In this document: positions 7,710 to 14,650 of the stretch, piece after piece
Layout of the letters: each line of letters begins with the position of its first letter
Position numbering within the stretch: position 1 is the first letter of the stretch
DNA from: Muribaculaceae bacterium
GTDB taxonomy: Bacteria > Bacteroidota > Bacteroidia > Bacteroidales > Muribaculaceae
DNA length: 16,210 bases
Direction: 5' to 3'
NCBI GenBank assembly: GCA_029056365.1
Contig: JAIDBM010000024.1
Location: 1-16,210 of the forward strand
Program-made: the position numbers and the translations under genes
Notes under the pieces: generated by a model
Databases searched by the model: none
Told to the model about the DNA's origin: nothing
What the model saw: only the letters and a program-made list of their open reading frames with translations

Positions 7710-7755
7710 CGAAAAAGTCGGCAGCCGGCACAATGCCCTGCCATTGACTTTTTCG
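7710..7755. other. Strong hairpin between divergent genes
   Basis: CGAAAAAGTC (7710-7719) pairs perfectly with GACTTTTTCG (7746-7755), and the adjoining GGCAG (7720-7724) pairs with CTGCC (7738-7742), leaving ATT as a one-sided bulge. It lies in the leader of the HdeD-like gene on the minus strand and upstream of the mutS2 promoter on the plus strand. Each arm carries an A5 or T5 run. Confidence 0.75.
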
Positions 7756-7811
7756 CTGTTTATTTTAATTTAATAACATTATTCCACATTAGTTTGTTTG
7801 ATTTTTTTTCG

Positions 7812-7820
7812 TACTTTTGC
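7812..7820 (+). promoter_or_regulatory. mutS2 promoter -7 box
   Basis: TACTTTTGC is an exact TAnnTTTGC. Its last base is only 5 nt from the mutS2 ATG at 7825, so transcription should begin at or within a few bases of the start codon. The -33 box is imperfect: TTAG at 7789-7792 has 19-nt spacing, while TTTG at 7793-7796 has 15-nt spacing. Confidence 0.65.
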
Positions 7821-7824
7821 ATTG

Positions 7825-10305
7825 ATGAAACACAACTCAGCAGATATAGAGCGCAAGACCGCTTTCGACGGTGTGCGCCAAAGCATATCCGACCTTTGCA
7901 TATCGACTCTCGGCACCGCACGATGTGCCGAAATGGAATTCTCAGGCGACTTCGGCCATATAAGCGACCGGCTGGGAGAAACCGCCGAAATGCTTTCCAT
8001 AATCAACGGAGAAGAAGGCCTGCCTATAGCCGGTATTTCCGATGAAACCGAACGTCTGGCCGCCATTCGTCCGACCGGCACATGGCTCCCGGCCGCCGAT
8101 GTTCTGCGACTGCGCAATTCTCTGGCCACCATGAGCGCCATAGAGAGTTTTTTCAGACGCCGCCGCGACGACAACGGCCAGTCGCCATACCCGCTTCTCG
8201 ACCGTATCGCATTCAGGCTCGACCCGTTCCAGACGGCCACCGACGCCATCGACCGTATAATCGACCGCTGGGGCAACATCAAAGACAACGCCTCGCCCGA
8301 ACTCGCCGACATCAGGGCGCGTCTGTCGGGCATGAACGGTGTAATAGCGTCGACCATGCGGCATGTAATGGCCCGTGCGGTAAAAGACGGCTATCTCGAC
8401 CCTGACACCACTCCTTCGGTGCGCGACGGCCGATTGGTGATTCCGGTGGCGCCGATGAACAAACGCAAGATTCCGGGCATAGTTCACGATGAGTCGGCTT
8501 CGGGCAAAACCTTCTTTATCGAGCCTTCGGAAATTGTAGAGGCCAACAACCGGCTGCGCGAACTGCAAATAGATGAACGCCGCGAAATCACCCGCATTCT
8601 GATAGCGCTGGCCGATGCCATCCGACCGGAAATCGATGCCATGCTCGACGGATTCAGTCTGCTCGGCGATTTCGATTTTATTCACGCCAAAGCCCGATAT
8701 GCCCGCATGGTCAACGCCACCATGCCACACCTGCACCATGAACCGCAGCTCGAATGGTACCGTGCAAGGCATCCGGTGCTTGAGGCCGCGCTGCAACGCG
8801 CCGGCAAAGAAATAGTTCCGCTCGACATTCGGCTCGGGGGCGAGGAACGGCTTCTGCTTGTGTCCGGTCCGAACGCCGGAGGCAAATCTGTAACACTCAA
8901 AACCGTAGCCGTGGTGCAATATATGCTTCAATGCGGTGTGCTGCCGCCTGTGGCCGACAACTCGCATTTCGGCGTGTTCGAAAACATAATGATCGACATT
9001 GGCGACGACCAGAGTATCGAAGACGATCTCTCTACCTATTCGTCGCATCTGCGCAACATGAAGTTCTTCACCGCCAACGCGGGCCCGGCATCTCTGCTGC
9101 TTATCGATGAGTTCGGTTCCGGCACCGAGCCTCAGATCGGCGGCGCCATCGCACAGGCTCTGCTGCAGCGTTTTGTGGAGTCGGGAGCATATGGTGTGAT
9201 TACTTCGCACTTCCGAAATCTCATTCACTTCGCCGACAGCACCGCCGGAATGGTGAACGGCTCGATGCTTTACGACCGCAACCGCATGGAACCGATGTTC
9301 CGGCTGTCGATCGGACATCCCGGCAGCTCTTTTGCAATCGACATAGCCCGCAAAACCGGACTACCCGCCGACATTATCGCCCGGGCCGAGGAAATAGCCG
9401 GAAGCGACTACGTGAACTTCGACCGTTACCTCAACGATATAAACCGCGACCGCCGATACTGGGAAAACAAGCGTATGAGCATACGGCAGAAAGAAAAACG
9501 TCTCGATGATCTGCTCGAACGCTATGACTCCGATGCGGAATCGCTGCGAGAACAGCGCCGCCAGATCATAGCCCAGGCCCGTGAGGAGGCACGGCGGATT
9601 CTCGAAGGCAGCAACGCGGCAATCGAACGCACTATCCGTGAAATACGCTCGTCGCAGGCCGATCGCGAACGCACTCTTGAGGCCCGCCGTCTCCTCGACC
9701 TCGACAAGCGCCAGCTGGCACAGGACTGTGCCGATGATGCCGCTTCGGCGCATCCGCTGCTGAAAAAAGCCGACACTGCCCGACAGCGGCGTAAGAAATC
9801 CGACAACGCGGCGAAACCGAAACCGGCCACGCCCGCAGAACCTGTCGCCGTAGGCTCTCACGTGCTTCTCGATGGCCAGGGGATGCCGGGAGAAGTTCTG
9901 GAAATTTCCGGCAAAAATGCCACAGTGGCTTTCGGACATCTGAAAACCAACGTAAAAATCAGCAGGCTCAGGCTCACGATGCGCAAGCCTGATTCCGGCG
10001 TGAAAAAAAGTGCTTCCTTTATCAGCGCCGACACGTCAGACCGGATGCGCGAGCGCCAGCTGAATTTCCGTCAGGAAATCGATGTGCGCGGAATGAGAGC
10101 CGACGAAGCTCTGCAGGCCGTGACGTACTTCATCGACGATGCTGTTCAGTTCAATTCCACCCGAGTGCGGATTCTTCACGGCACCGGCACCGGCGCCCTG
10201 CGTCAGTGCATACGCGGGTATCTTGAAGGAGTGGCGGCTGTAAAAAGCTATCACGACGAGGATGTCCGTCTCGGCGGCGCCGGCATCACCGTAGTGGAGT
10301 TCTAA
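7825..10305 (+). CDS. mutS2: MutS2 (MutS-family ATPase with C-terminal Smr domain)
   Basis: An 826-residue protein. The ATG at 7825 was chosen over a TTG at 7798 because the promoter -7 box lies between them. The order is: N-terminal MutS2 core and clamp region; ABC-type ATPase with Walker A GPNAGGKS (348-355) and Walker B LLLIDE (D428-E429) followed by FGSGTEP; a charged coiled-coil stretch (~530-620, rich in Glu/Arg/Gln); a linker and KOW-like segment near 675-720; and an Smr domain (~751-826) with DVRG (753-756) and HGTGTGALR (from H785). MutS2 lacks the mismatch-recognition domain. In other bacteria it is linked to suppressing recombination through Smr nuclease activity, and in Bacillus to splitting collided ribosomes. 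Smr here has DVRG where DLRG is more usual. Identification is secure. Confidence 0.96.
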   Translation: MKHNSADIERKTAFDGVRQSISDLCISTLGTARCAEMEFSGDFGHISDRLGETAEMLSIINGEEGLPIAGISDETERLAAIRPTGTWLPAADVLRLRNSLATMSAIESFFRRRRDDNGQSPYPLLDRIAFRLDPFQTATDAIDRIIDRWGNIKDNASPELADIRARLSGMNGVIASTMRHVMARAVKDGYLDPDTTPSVRDGRLVIPVAPMNKRKIPGIVHDESASGKTFFIEPSEIVEANNRLRELQIDERREITRILIALADAIRPEIDAMLDGFSLLGDFDFIHAKARYARMVNATMPHLHHEPQLEWYRARHPVLEAALQRAGKEIVPLDIRLGGEERLLLVSGPNAGGKSVTLKTVAVVQYMLQCGVLPPVADNSHFGVFENIMIDIGDDQSIEDDLSTYSSHLRNMKFFTANAGPASLLLIDEFGSGTEPQIGGAIAQALLQRFVESGAYGVITSHFRNLIHFADSTAGMVNGSMLYDRNRMEPMFRLSIGHPGSSFAIDIARKTGLPADIIARAEEIAGSDYVNFDRYLNDINRDRRYWENKRMSIRQKEKRLDDLLERYDSDAESLREQRRQIIAQAREEARRILEGSNAAIERTIREIRSSQADRERTLEARRLLDLDKRQLAQDCADDAASAHPLLKKADTARQRRKKSDNAAKPKPATPAEPVAVGSHVLLDGQGMPGEVLEISGKNATVAFGHLKTNVKISRLRLTMRKPDSGVKKSASFISADTSDRMRERQLNFRQEIDVRGMRADEALQAVTYFIDDAVQFNSTRVRILHGTGTGALRQCIRGYLEGVAAVKSYHDEDVRLGGAGITVVEF

Positions 10306-10311
10306 CACGGA

Positions 10312-10333
10312 GTGGAGGCATCCCTGCCTCCAC
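10312..10333. terminator. Hairpin just after mutS2
   Basis: GTGGAGGCA (10312-10320) pairs perfectly with TGCCTCCAC (10325-10333) around a TCCC loop, 6 nt after the mutS2 stop. There is no T-run, so it is terminator-like or a 3'-end stabiliser. Confidence 0.55.
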
Positions 10334-10395
10334 AGTTCCGGAATACACCTGATGGAATACTCCTGATAGAAAACGCCTGATGCCCGCCCGGACAC

Positions 10396-10417
10396 ACGAC
10401 GGCGGGGTCGCCGTCGT
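10396..10417. terminator. Second hairpin between convergent mutS2 and rel
   Basis: ACGACGGCG (10396-10404) pairs perfectly with CGCCGTCGT (10409-10417) around a GGGT loop. On the minus strand it falls 32 nt after the rel stop. No strong T-run is present. CGTCGTTAC recurs at 10412-10420 and 10432-10440, with ATCGTTAC at 10441-10448. Confidence 0.5.
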
Positions 10418-10448
10418 TACTTTGGAGGTATCGTCGTTACATCGTTAC

Positions 10449-12662
10449 TCAGCGGCTGACGTCTTTTACGCCTTTTACCGTGCGGAGCTTGCGTATGAGC
10501 GCGTCGAGACTTGCCGTATTGTTCACACCAACAACCACAAAGCCCTGGAACAGGCCATCGTTGGAATCGATTGATATGTTGCGTAAGGTCACATCCTTCT
10601 CCTTGTTGATTATCGATGTTATGTTGGTTACAATGCCTATGTCGTCGTGGCCTACAATGCGCAAGGTGGCGCCGAACTGACTGCCGAGTCTGCCGCTCCA
10701 GCGGGTACGTATCACCCGATAGGGATACTTCCGTCTTATGTTGGCGGCATTGGGGCAGTCGTCGCGATGAATCTTTATCACACCTTCCGATGACACGAAA
10801 CCAAACACGTCATCACCGAATATAGGGTTGCAACACTTGCTCAGACGGTAGTTTATGCCCCTGATATTGTCGCCGATCACAAGAATGTCGCTGTCGACCG
10901 GACGTCCCTGGTCGTCGGCCACAGGCTGCATCACATATTCCGATGCCGAAACCCTCGCACTATCTTCGCCGGCCACCTTGAGTTCGAGTCCCACATATGT
11001 GTCCACCACGTGGTTTATATCAAGGCTTTCATCGGCCAGCGCACTGTAGAAATCGGTCACTGTCTTGTAGCCCATTTTTTTGACAGTCCGCGACAGCATG
11101 CCTTCGTCGAGTTCCAGCTTGCGGTTTTTGAACCTGCGCTGCAGCATCTCACGGCCGAGCTCGCTCGTGCGGGTGTCCATTTCCTTGAGGGCCACGCGAA
11201 TCTTGTTGCGGGCCTTGGCGGTCACTACATAATTCAGCCAGTCGCGTTTAGGCACCTGCGCCGATGCCGTGAAAATTTCCACCGTATCACCACTCTGGAG
11301 TCTGTAGTTGATTTTCTGATTCTTTCCGTTCACCTTTCCGCCCGTGCAGCGGCTGCCGAGACCGGTGTGTATGTTGAAAGCGAAATCGAGCAGCGTGGCC
11401 CCCTTGGGCAGACGGTAAAGGTCGCCCTTCGGAGTGAAGGCGAACACCTCCTTGTCGTACACATCCATGCGCAGATTCTTCATCAGCTCCATCGGGCCGG
11501 AATCGGCGGCTTCAAGAATGTCGCGCACATTCGCCATCCATGCATCAAGACTGTTTTCGCTTCTGATACCCTTGTACTTCCAGTGTGCCGCCAGGCCCTT
11601 TTCGGCAATCTCGTCCATACGCCGTGTGCGGATCTGTACCTCAACCCATTTGTTGCCGGGTCCGTACACGGTTATATGCAACGACTCATAGCCGTTGCTT
11701 TTGGGAATGCTCAGCCAGTCCTTAAGTCTTTTGGGATTGGGAGTATACATGTCGGTTATCAGCGAGTAAGTAAGCCAGCAGGCACTCTTCTCCCGCTCTT
11801 TCGGAACATCGAGAATCACACGTATGGCAAACAGATCGTATATATCCTCCACATCGTTGTGCTGCTTCTTCATCTTGTTCCATATGGAATAGATGCTCTT
11901 TGTACGGCCCTTTATGTCGAATTTCAGTCCTTCCGCCTCAAGGCGCTCGCGAACCGGCTTGATGAAATCGGCGATATAGGCATCACGTGCCACCTTGGTT
12001 TCGTTGAGCTTTCGCGCAATCTCGGTATATTTCTGTCTGTCGGTGTATTTGAGCGACATATCCTCAAGTTCCGACTTTATCTGATACAGTCCCAGACGGT
12101 GTGCAAGCGGCGCATACAGATAGTTTGCCTCCATGGCCACCTCGGCCACAAGTTTCTCCGACGGATGATGGTTTATAGCCCGCATCAGCACCAGACGGTC
12201 GACGAGCATTATTATTATCACCCTTATATCTTCGGCGAAAGCAAGGAGCAGTTTGCGGAAGTTGTCGCTCTGCACCGAAGCCTGACGGCTGTACAGTCCC
12301 GCCACCTTCATAAGACCGTCGACCAGACGGCCCACGTCCTCTCCCCACTCGCCGAGAAGCTTGTCGCGTGTCATCAAACCGTGTTTAACAAGATTGTACA
12401 GCATCACGGCCATGGTCATGCTACGGTCGGGACTGACTCTGTCGCATAATTCGCCGGCAGTAGCCAGAGCGTGTGTGAGCGGGTGCCGTCCGAAACGGTC
12501 GCGCGGCAATGAGGCCAGAGCGTCGTTGGAAACGGTATTCTTTATCTTTCGGAAATCGTCATAGACAACAACATCGCCCAGCGAGTGCCGAAGCCGGGCA
12601 TACAGAAGCCTTAGCTCTTTTCTTTCTTCTGCTGTAAATACTGATTGGAAACCTGTTGGCAT
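10449..12662 (-). CDS. Long RelA/SpoT homologue: (p)ppGpp synthetase with degenerate HD hydrolase domain
   Basis: A 737-residue protein with full long-RSH architecture. These are an HD-type domain (~20-200), a synthetase domain (~230-365), TGS (~404-465), a conserved Cys-Cys region (C610-C611) and a C-terminal ACT domain (~665-737). The synthetase looks intact: GRTKSIYSIWNKM (from 252), DIYDLFAIR (273-281), RLKD (312-315), PKSNGYESLH and EVQIRT (from E341). In the hydrolase domain, H64 and D155 are kept. The signature HD-x2-ED has become Y89-N90-L-V-K93-H94, which removes a metal-binding His-Asp pair and the catalytic acidic pair. It should therefore make but not degrade (p)ppGpp; this is inference. 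RXKD in the synthetase is the charge type of bifunctional Rel, not the EXDD of E. coli RelA. It is transcribed alone from a strong promoter. The symbol is left blank because rel/relA/spoT assignment is ambiguous. Confidence 0.94.
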   Translation of the reverse strand: MPTGFQSVFTAEERKELRLLYARLRHSLGDVVVYDDFRKIKNTVSNDALASLPRDRFGRHPLTHALATAGELCDRVSPDRSMTMAVMLYNLVKHGLMTRDKLLGEWGEDVGRLVDGLMKVAGLYSRQASVQSDNFRKLLLAFAEDIRVIIIMLVDRLVLMRAINHHPSEKLVAEVAMEANYLYAPLAHRLGLYQIKSELEDMSLKYTDRQKYTEIARKLNETKVARDAYIADFIKPVRERLEAEGLKFDIKGRTKSIYSIWNKMKKQHNDVEDIYDLFAIRVILDVPKEREKSACWLTYSLITDMYTPNPKRLKDWLSIPKSNGYESLHITVYGPGNKWVEVQIRTRRMDEIAEKGLAAHWKYKGIRSENSLDAWMANVRDILEAADSGPMELMKNLRMDVYDKEVFAFTPKGDLYRLPKGATLLDFAFNIHTGLGSRCTGGKVNGKNQKINYRLQSGDTVEIFTASAQVPKRDWLNYVVTAKARNKIRVALKEMDTRTSELGREMLQRRFKNRKLELDEGMLSRTVKKMGYKTVTDFYSALADESLDINHVVDTYVGLELKVAGEDSARVSASEYVMQPVADDQGRPVDSDILVIGDNIRGINYRLSKCCNPIFGDDVFGFVSSEGVIKIHRDDCPNAANIRRKYPYRVIRTRWSGRLGSQFGATLRIVGHDDIGIVTNITSIINKEKDVTLRNISIDSNDGLFQGFVVVGVNNTASLDALIRKLRTVKGVKDVSR

Positions 12663-12684
12663 AAGTGATTCTTTGTTAGCCGGA

Positions 12685-12707
12685 GCAATTCCGCTGCATC
12701 GGAATGC
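12685..12707 (-). promoter_or_regulatory. Small hairpin in the rel leader
   Basis: GCAATTCCG (12685-12693) and CGGAATGC (12700-12707) form a 6-bp perfect core with a one-base bulge and GC extension, 6-nt loop. It lies inside the ~51-nt leader predicted from the promoter. Function unknown. Confidence 0.35.
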
Positions 12708-12716
12708 CCCTTTTCG

Positions 12717-12749
12717 GCAAAATTACAAAAAAAAGGCGATGATGCCAAA
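12717..12749 (-). promoter_or_regulatory. rel promoter
   Basis: On the minus strand the -33 box TTTG (12746-12749) is followed by 20 nt and the -7 box TAATTTTGC (12717-12725). Both match the Bacteroidota consensus exactly with correct spacing. It is the best promoter in the window and gives a leader of about 51 nt. Confidence 0.8.
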
Positions 12750-12774
12750 CTTCTGACATCATCACCCTGTTTTT
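12726..12774. terminator. Intrinsic terminator after the small gene, overlapping the rel promoter
   Basis: On the minus strand GGTGATGATG (12757-12766) pairs with CATCATCGCC (12735-12744), one G-U, followed by eight U (12727-12734). On the plus strand a T-run also follows (12770-12776). The rel -33 box sits in the loop and the U-tract forms part of the promoter spacer. Confidence 0.85.
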
Positions 12775-12780
12775 TTCCGG

Positions 12781-12936
12781 CTACTGGTCGTTTCGAGGAT
12801 TATTGTTGAGGGTTCGTGTTCGTTCCTTCACCAGTTCTTTGTCGACCTTTCCGTCATCGGCCTCGTTGACGGCCACACCGGGATATTGCTGCCGCGCATC
12901 GTCGCGTTGCAGTTTCTTTCGATCTTTCTCGTTCAT
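12781..12936 (-). CDS. Small hydrophilic protein of unknown function downstream of hflX
   Basis: A 51-residue protein from the ATG at 12936 (MNEKDRKKLQRDDARQ...). It is very polar, rich in Asp/Glu/Lys/Arg/Asn, with no membrane segment or Cys, and looks partly disordered, with a central YPGVAVNEADDGKV segment. An alternative GTG at 12999 would extend it by 21 residues and overlap the hflX stop codon (GTGA), but that extension has a different composition and I consider it less likely. The gene sits 59 nt after hflX and directly before a strong terminator, which supports a real 3'-terminal gene of the hflX transcript. No function can be assigned. Confidence 0.6.
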   Translation of the reverse strand: MNEKDRKKLQRDDARQQYPGVAVNEADDGKVDKELVKERTRTLNNNPRNDQ

Positions 12937-12995
12937 GATTAAATTGCGTTTATCGGGTTCGGTTTCTTTCGAAACAATCCCGCACGCGCAATTGT

Positions 12996-14225
12996 TCACT
13001 CCTGCACATCGGTGTCGGTGTCGTATTTCTCGTAAAGGAGGTCGTTATAGGGGAAACGGCTTCGATGAATCTCAAGTGCACGTGTATATATCTTCTGCTT
13101 GAGTTCATCGATGTTAAGGCCCTTTCTGGCCGAAATAAACACGCAGTCGCCCTCCATCTTCGACATCCAGCTCTGCTGCAGCCGTTCAAGCGATATATTC
13201 TCGCGTGTTTCCGGCGTAAGGTCGTCGGCGTCCTTGGGTTTATAGCTGAAAGCGTCGATTTTGTTAAACACCAGAATAAGCGGTTTGTCCATGCCGCCGC
13301 ACACATCCCTCAGGGTGCTGTTCACAACCTCGATCTGTTCTTCGAAATTAGGATGCGATATATCAACCACATGCACAAGAATATCGGCATCGCGCACTTC
13401 GTCGAGGGTGCTTTTGAACGACTCCACCAGGTGTGTAGGCAACTTGCGTATGAAGCCTACGGTGTCGGTGAGCAGCAGCGGCAGATTTTCGATAGTAACC
13501 TTGCGCACCGTGGTGTCGAGAGTTGCAAAGAGCTTGTTTTCGGCAAACACTTCGCTTTTGCTGAGCACATTCATCAGCGTGCTCTTGCCCACATTCGTGT
13601 ATCCCACCAGTGCCACACGGGTAAGTTTGCCCCGGTTTTTGCGCTGTATCGACTTCTGCTTGTCGATGGCTCGCAATTCCTCTTTGAGTCTGGCGATTTT
13701 GTCGAGAATTATACGGCGGTCGGTTTCAATCTGGGTCTCACCCGGACCGCGCATGCCTATACCGCCCCTCTGACGCTCAAGGTGGGTCCACATGCGTGTC
13801 AGACGGGGCAGCAGATACTGATACTGCGCCAGCTCGACCTGAGTCTTGGCGTTGGCCGTCTGTGCCCGTTTGGCAAATATATCGAGAATTAGCGATGTGC
13901 GGTCGAGAATCTTCACCTGAAGCTCGCGTTCGAGATTCGACACCTGTTTGGTGGTAAGGTCATCATCGAAAATCACCATTCCTATTTCGTTGTCCTCCAC
14001 ATACTGGCGGATTTCCTCGAGCTTGCCCTTGCCCACGTAGGTACGCGGATTCGGATAATCGAGTTTCTGTGTGAAACGTGCCACTGTTTCTGCGCCGGCT
14101 GTATCGGCCAGAAATGCGAGTTCATCGAGATACTCTGCGGTCTTGGCCTCGCCCTGGCGTGGAGTCACCAGTCCGACAAGCACCGTACGCTCCGATGTCT
14201 CTTTGCTTAATATCAGATCTTTCAT
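12996..14225 (-). CDS. hflX: GTPase HflX
   Basis: A 409-residue protein from the ATG at 14225 (MKDLILSKET...). An ORF extension to 14279 would add 18 atypical residues and nearly reach the tRNA terminator, so I reject it. The N-terminal HflX domain carries YVGKGKLEE and FDDDLT. Next is a linker with RGGIGMRGPGETQIETDRR, a hallmark of HflX. The G domain follows: G1 GYTNVGKST (208-216), G3 DTVGF (254-258) and G4 NKID (321-324). HflX binds the 50S subunit and in E. coli splits stalled 70S ribosomes after heat or antibiotic stress. It lies 91 nt downstream of the initiator tRNA gene, separated by a terminator. No good promoter was found (TACATTTC at 14260-14267 is one mismatch from consensus with no -33 box). 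The small downstream gene is probably co-transcribed. Confidence 0.95.
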   Translation of the reverse strand: MKDLILSKETSERTVLVGLVTPRQGEAKTAEYLDELAFLADTAGAETVARFTQKLDYPNPRTYVGKGKLEEIRQYVEDNEIGMVIFDDDLTTKQVSNLERELQVKILDRTSLILDIFAKRAQTANAKTQVELAQYQYLLPRLTRMWTHLERQRGGIGMRGPGETQIETDRRIILDKIARLKEELRAIDKQKSIQRKNRGKLTRVALVGYTNVGKSTLMNVLSKSEVFAENKLFATLDTTVRKVTIENLPLLLTDTVGFIRKLPTHLVESFKSTLDEVRDADILVHVVDISHPNFEEQIEVVNSTLRDVCGGMDKPLILVFNKIDAFSYKPKDADDLTPETRENISLERLQQSWMSKMEGDCVFISARKGLNIDELKQKIYTRALEIHRSRFPYNDLLYEKYDTDTDVQE

Positions 14226-14270
14226 ATAAGAGCCGGTTCGACAATAAATATTAACGTCAGAAATGTACAA

Positions 14271-14309
14271 TATAAACAAGAAAGTCGACCCGGAGTTCGG
14301 ATCGACTTT
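14271..14309 (-). terminator. Terminator of the tRNA-fMet transcript
   Basis: On the minus strand AAAGTCGATCC (14299-14309) pairs with GGGTCGACTTT (14281-14291), one G-U, 7-nt loop, followed by a U-rich CTTGTTT. It starts 7 nt after the tRNA 3' end. Confidence 0.8.
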
Positions 14310-14315
14310 TGTTAG

Positions 14316-14387
<72 letters not shown>

Positions 14388-14400
14388 ATGTTTTACGGAT

Positions 14401-14432
14401 GCAAAGTTACGCACTTTCCAAATACCATGCAA
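14401..14432 (-). promoter_or_regulatory. Promoter of initiator tRNA gene
   Basis: On the minus strand TAACTTTGC (14401-14409) matches the -7 box exactly. TTGC at 14429-14432, spaced 19 nt, is a partial -33 box. The predicted start lies about 8-12 nt before the mature tRNA. Confidence 0.7.
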
Positions 14433-14577
14433 GTGCTTTAACTTACATTAACTATAAATAGCCGTGATAATTATGCTCCATAATACTTCAAATACACTGT
14501 TTCCGGTCATTGGAAGCATAGTTCCGAAGCTCAAGCAGCGGCTTCATCTCACTGATATTCAACAACACCAGTCGATT
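14433..14577. other. AT-rich gap between gpmI and the tRNA gene, no supported gene
   Basis: Apart from the hairpin next to it, I see no gene. On the minus strand one frame is open for about 40 codons (including VYGINRLVLLNISEMKPLL and ending in TGA near 14490). Another begins ATG at about 14516 and encodes 23 residues with a hydrophobic end (VLWSIIITAIYS). Neither can be told from chance without homologues. Confidence 0.4.
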
Positions 14578-14617
14578 AATCCCGTAAACCCGGCATAAAC
14601 TCCGGCTTTACGGGATT
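14578..14617 (-). terminator. Hairpin after gpmI, terminator-like
   Basis: AATCCCGTAAA (14578-14588) pairs with TTTACGGGATT (14607-14617), and after one mismatch CCGG pairs with CCGG; loop 14594-14601. It lies 33 nt past the gpmI stop. The U-tract on the minus strand is weak, so termination strength is uncertain. Confidence 0.65.
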
Positions 14618-14650
14618 ATCTGTATCCTAAATCGTTTTCATTAACAGTCC

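Noticed and set aside
7798..7824. TTG start nine codons upstream of the mutS2 ATG
   Set aside because: The promoter -7 box lies inside this extension, so it would probably not be transcribed.
7942..9318. 458-codon minus-strand ORF opposite mutS2
   Set aside because: Antisense shadow of a highly conserved gene; long antisense frames arise here because of GC-rich codon use.
11010..12449. 479-codon plus-strand ORF opposite the rel gene
   Set aside because: Antisense shadow; no recognisable domain, while the minus-strand frame carries all Rel motifs.
14226..14279. N-terminal extension of HflX by 18 residues
   Set aside because: The extension is atypical for the family and reaches almost to the tRNA terminator.
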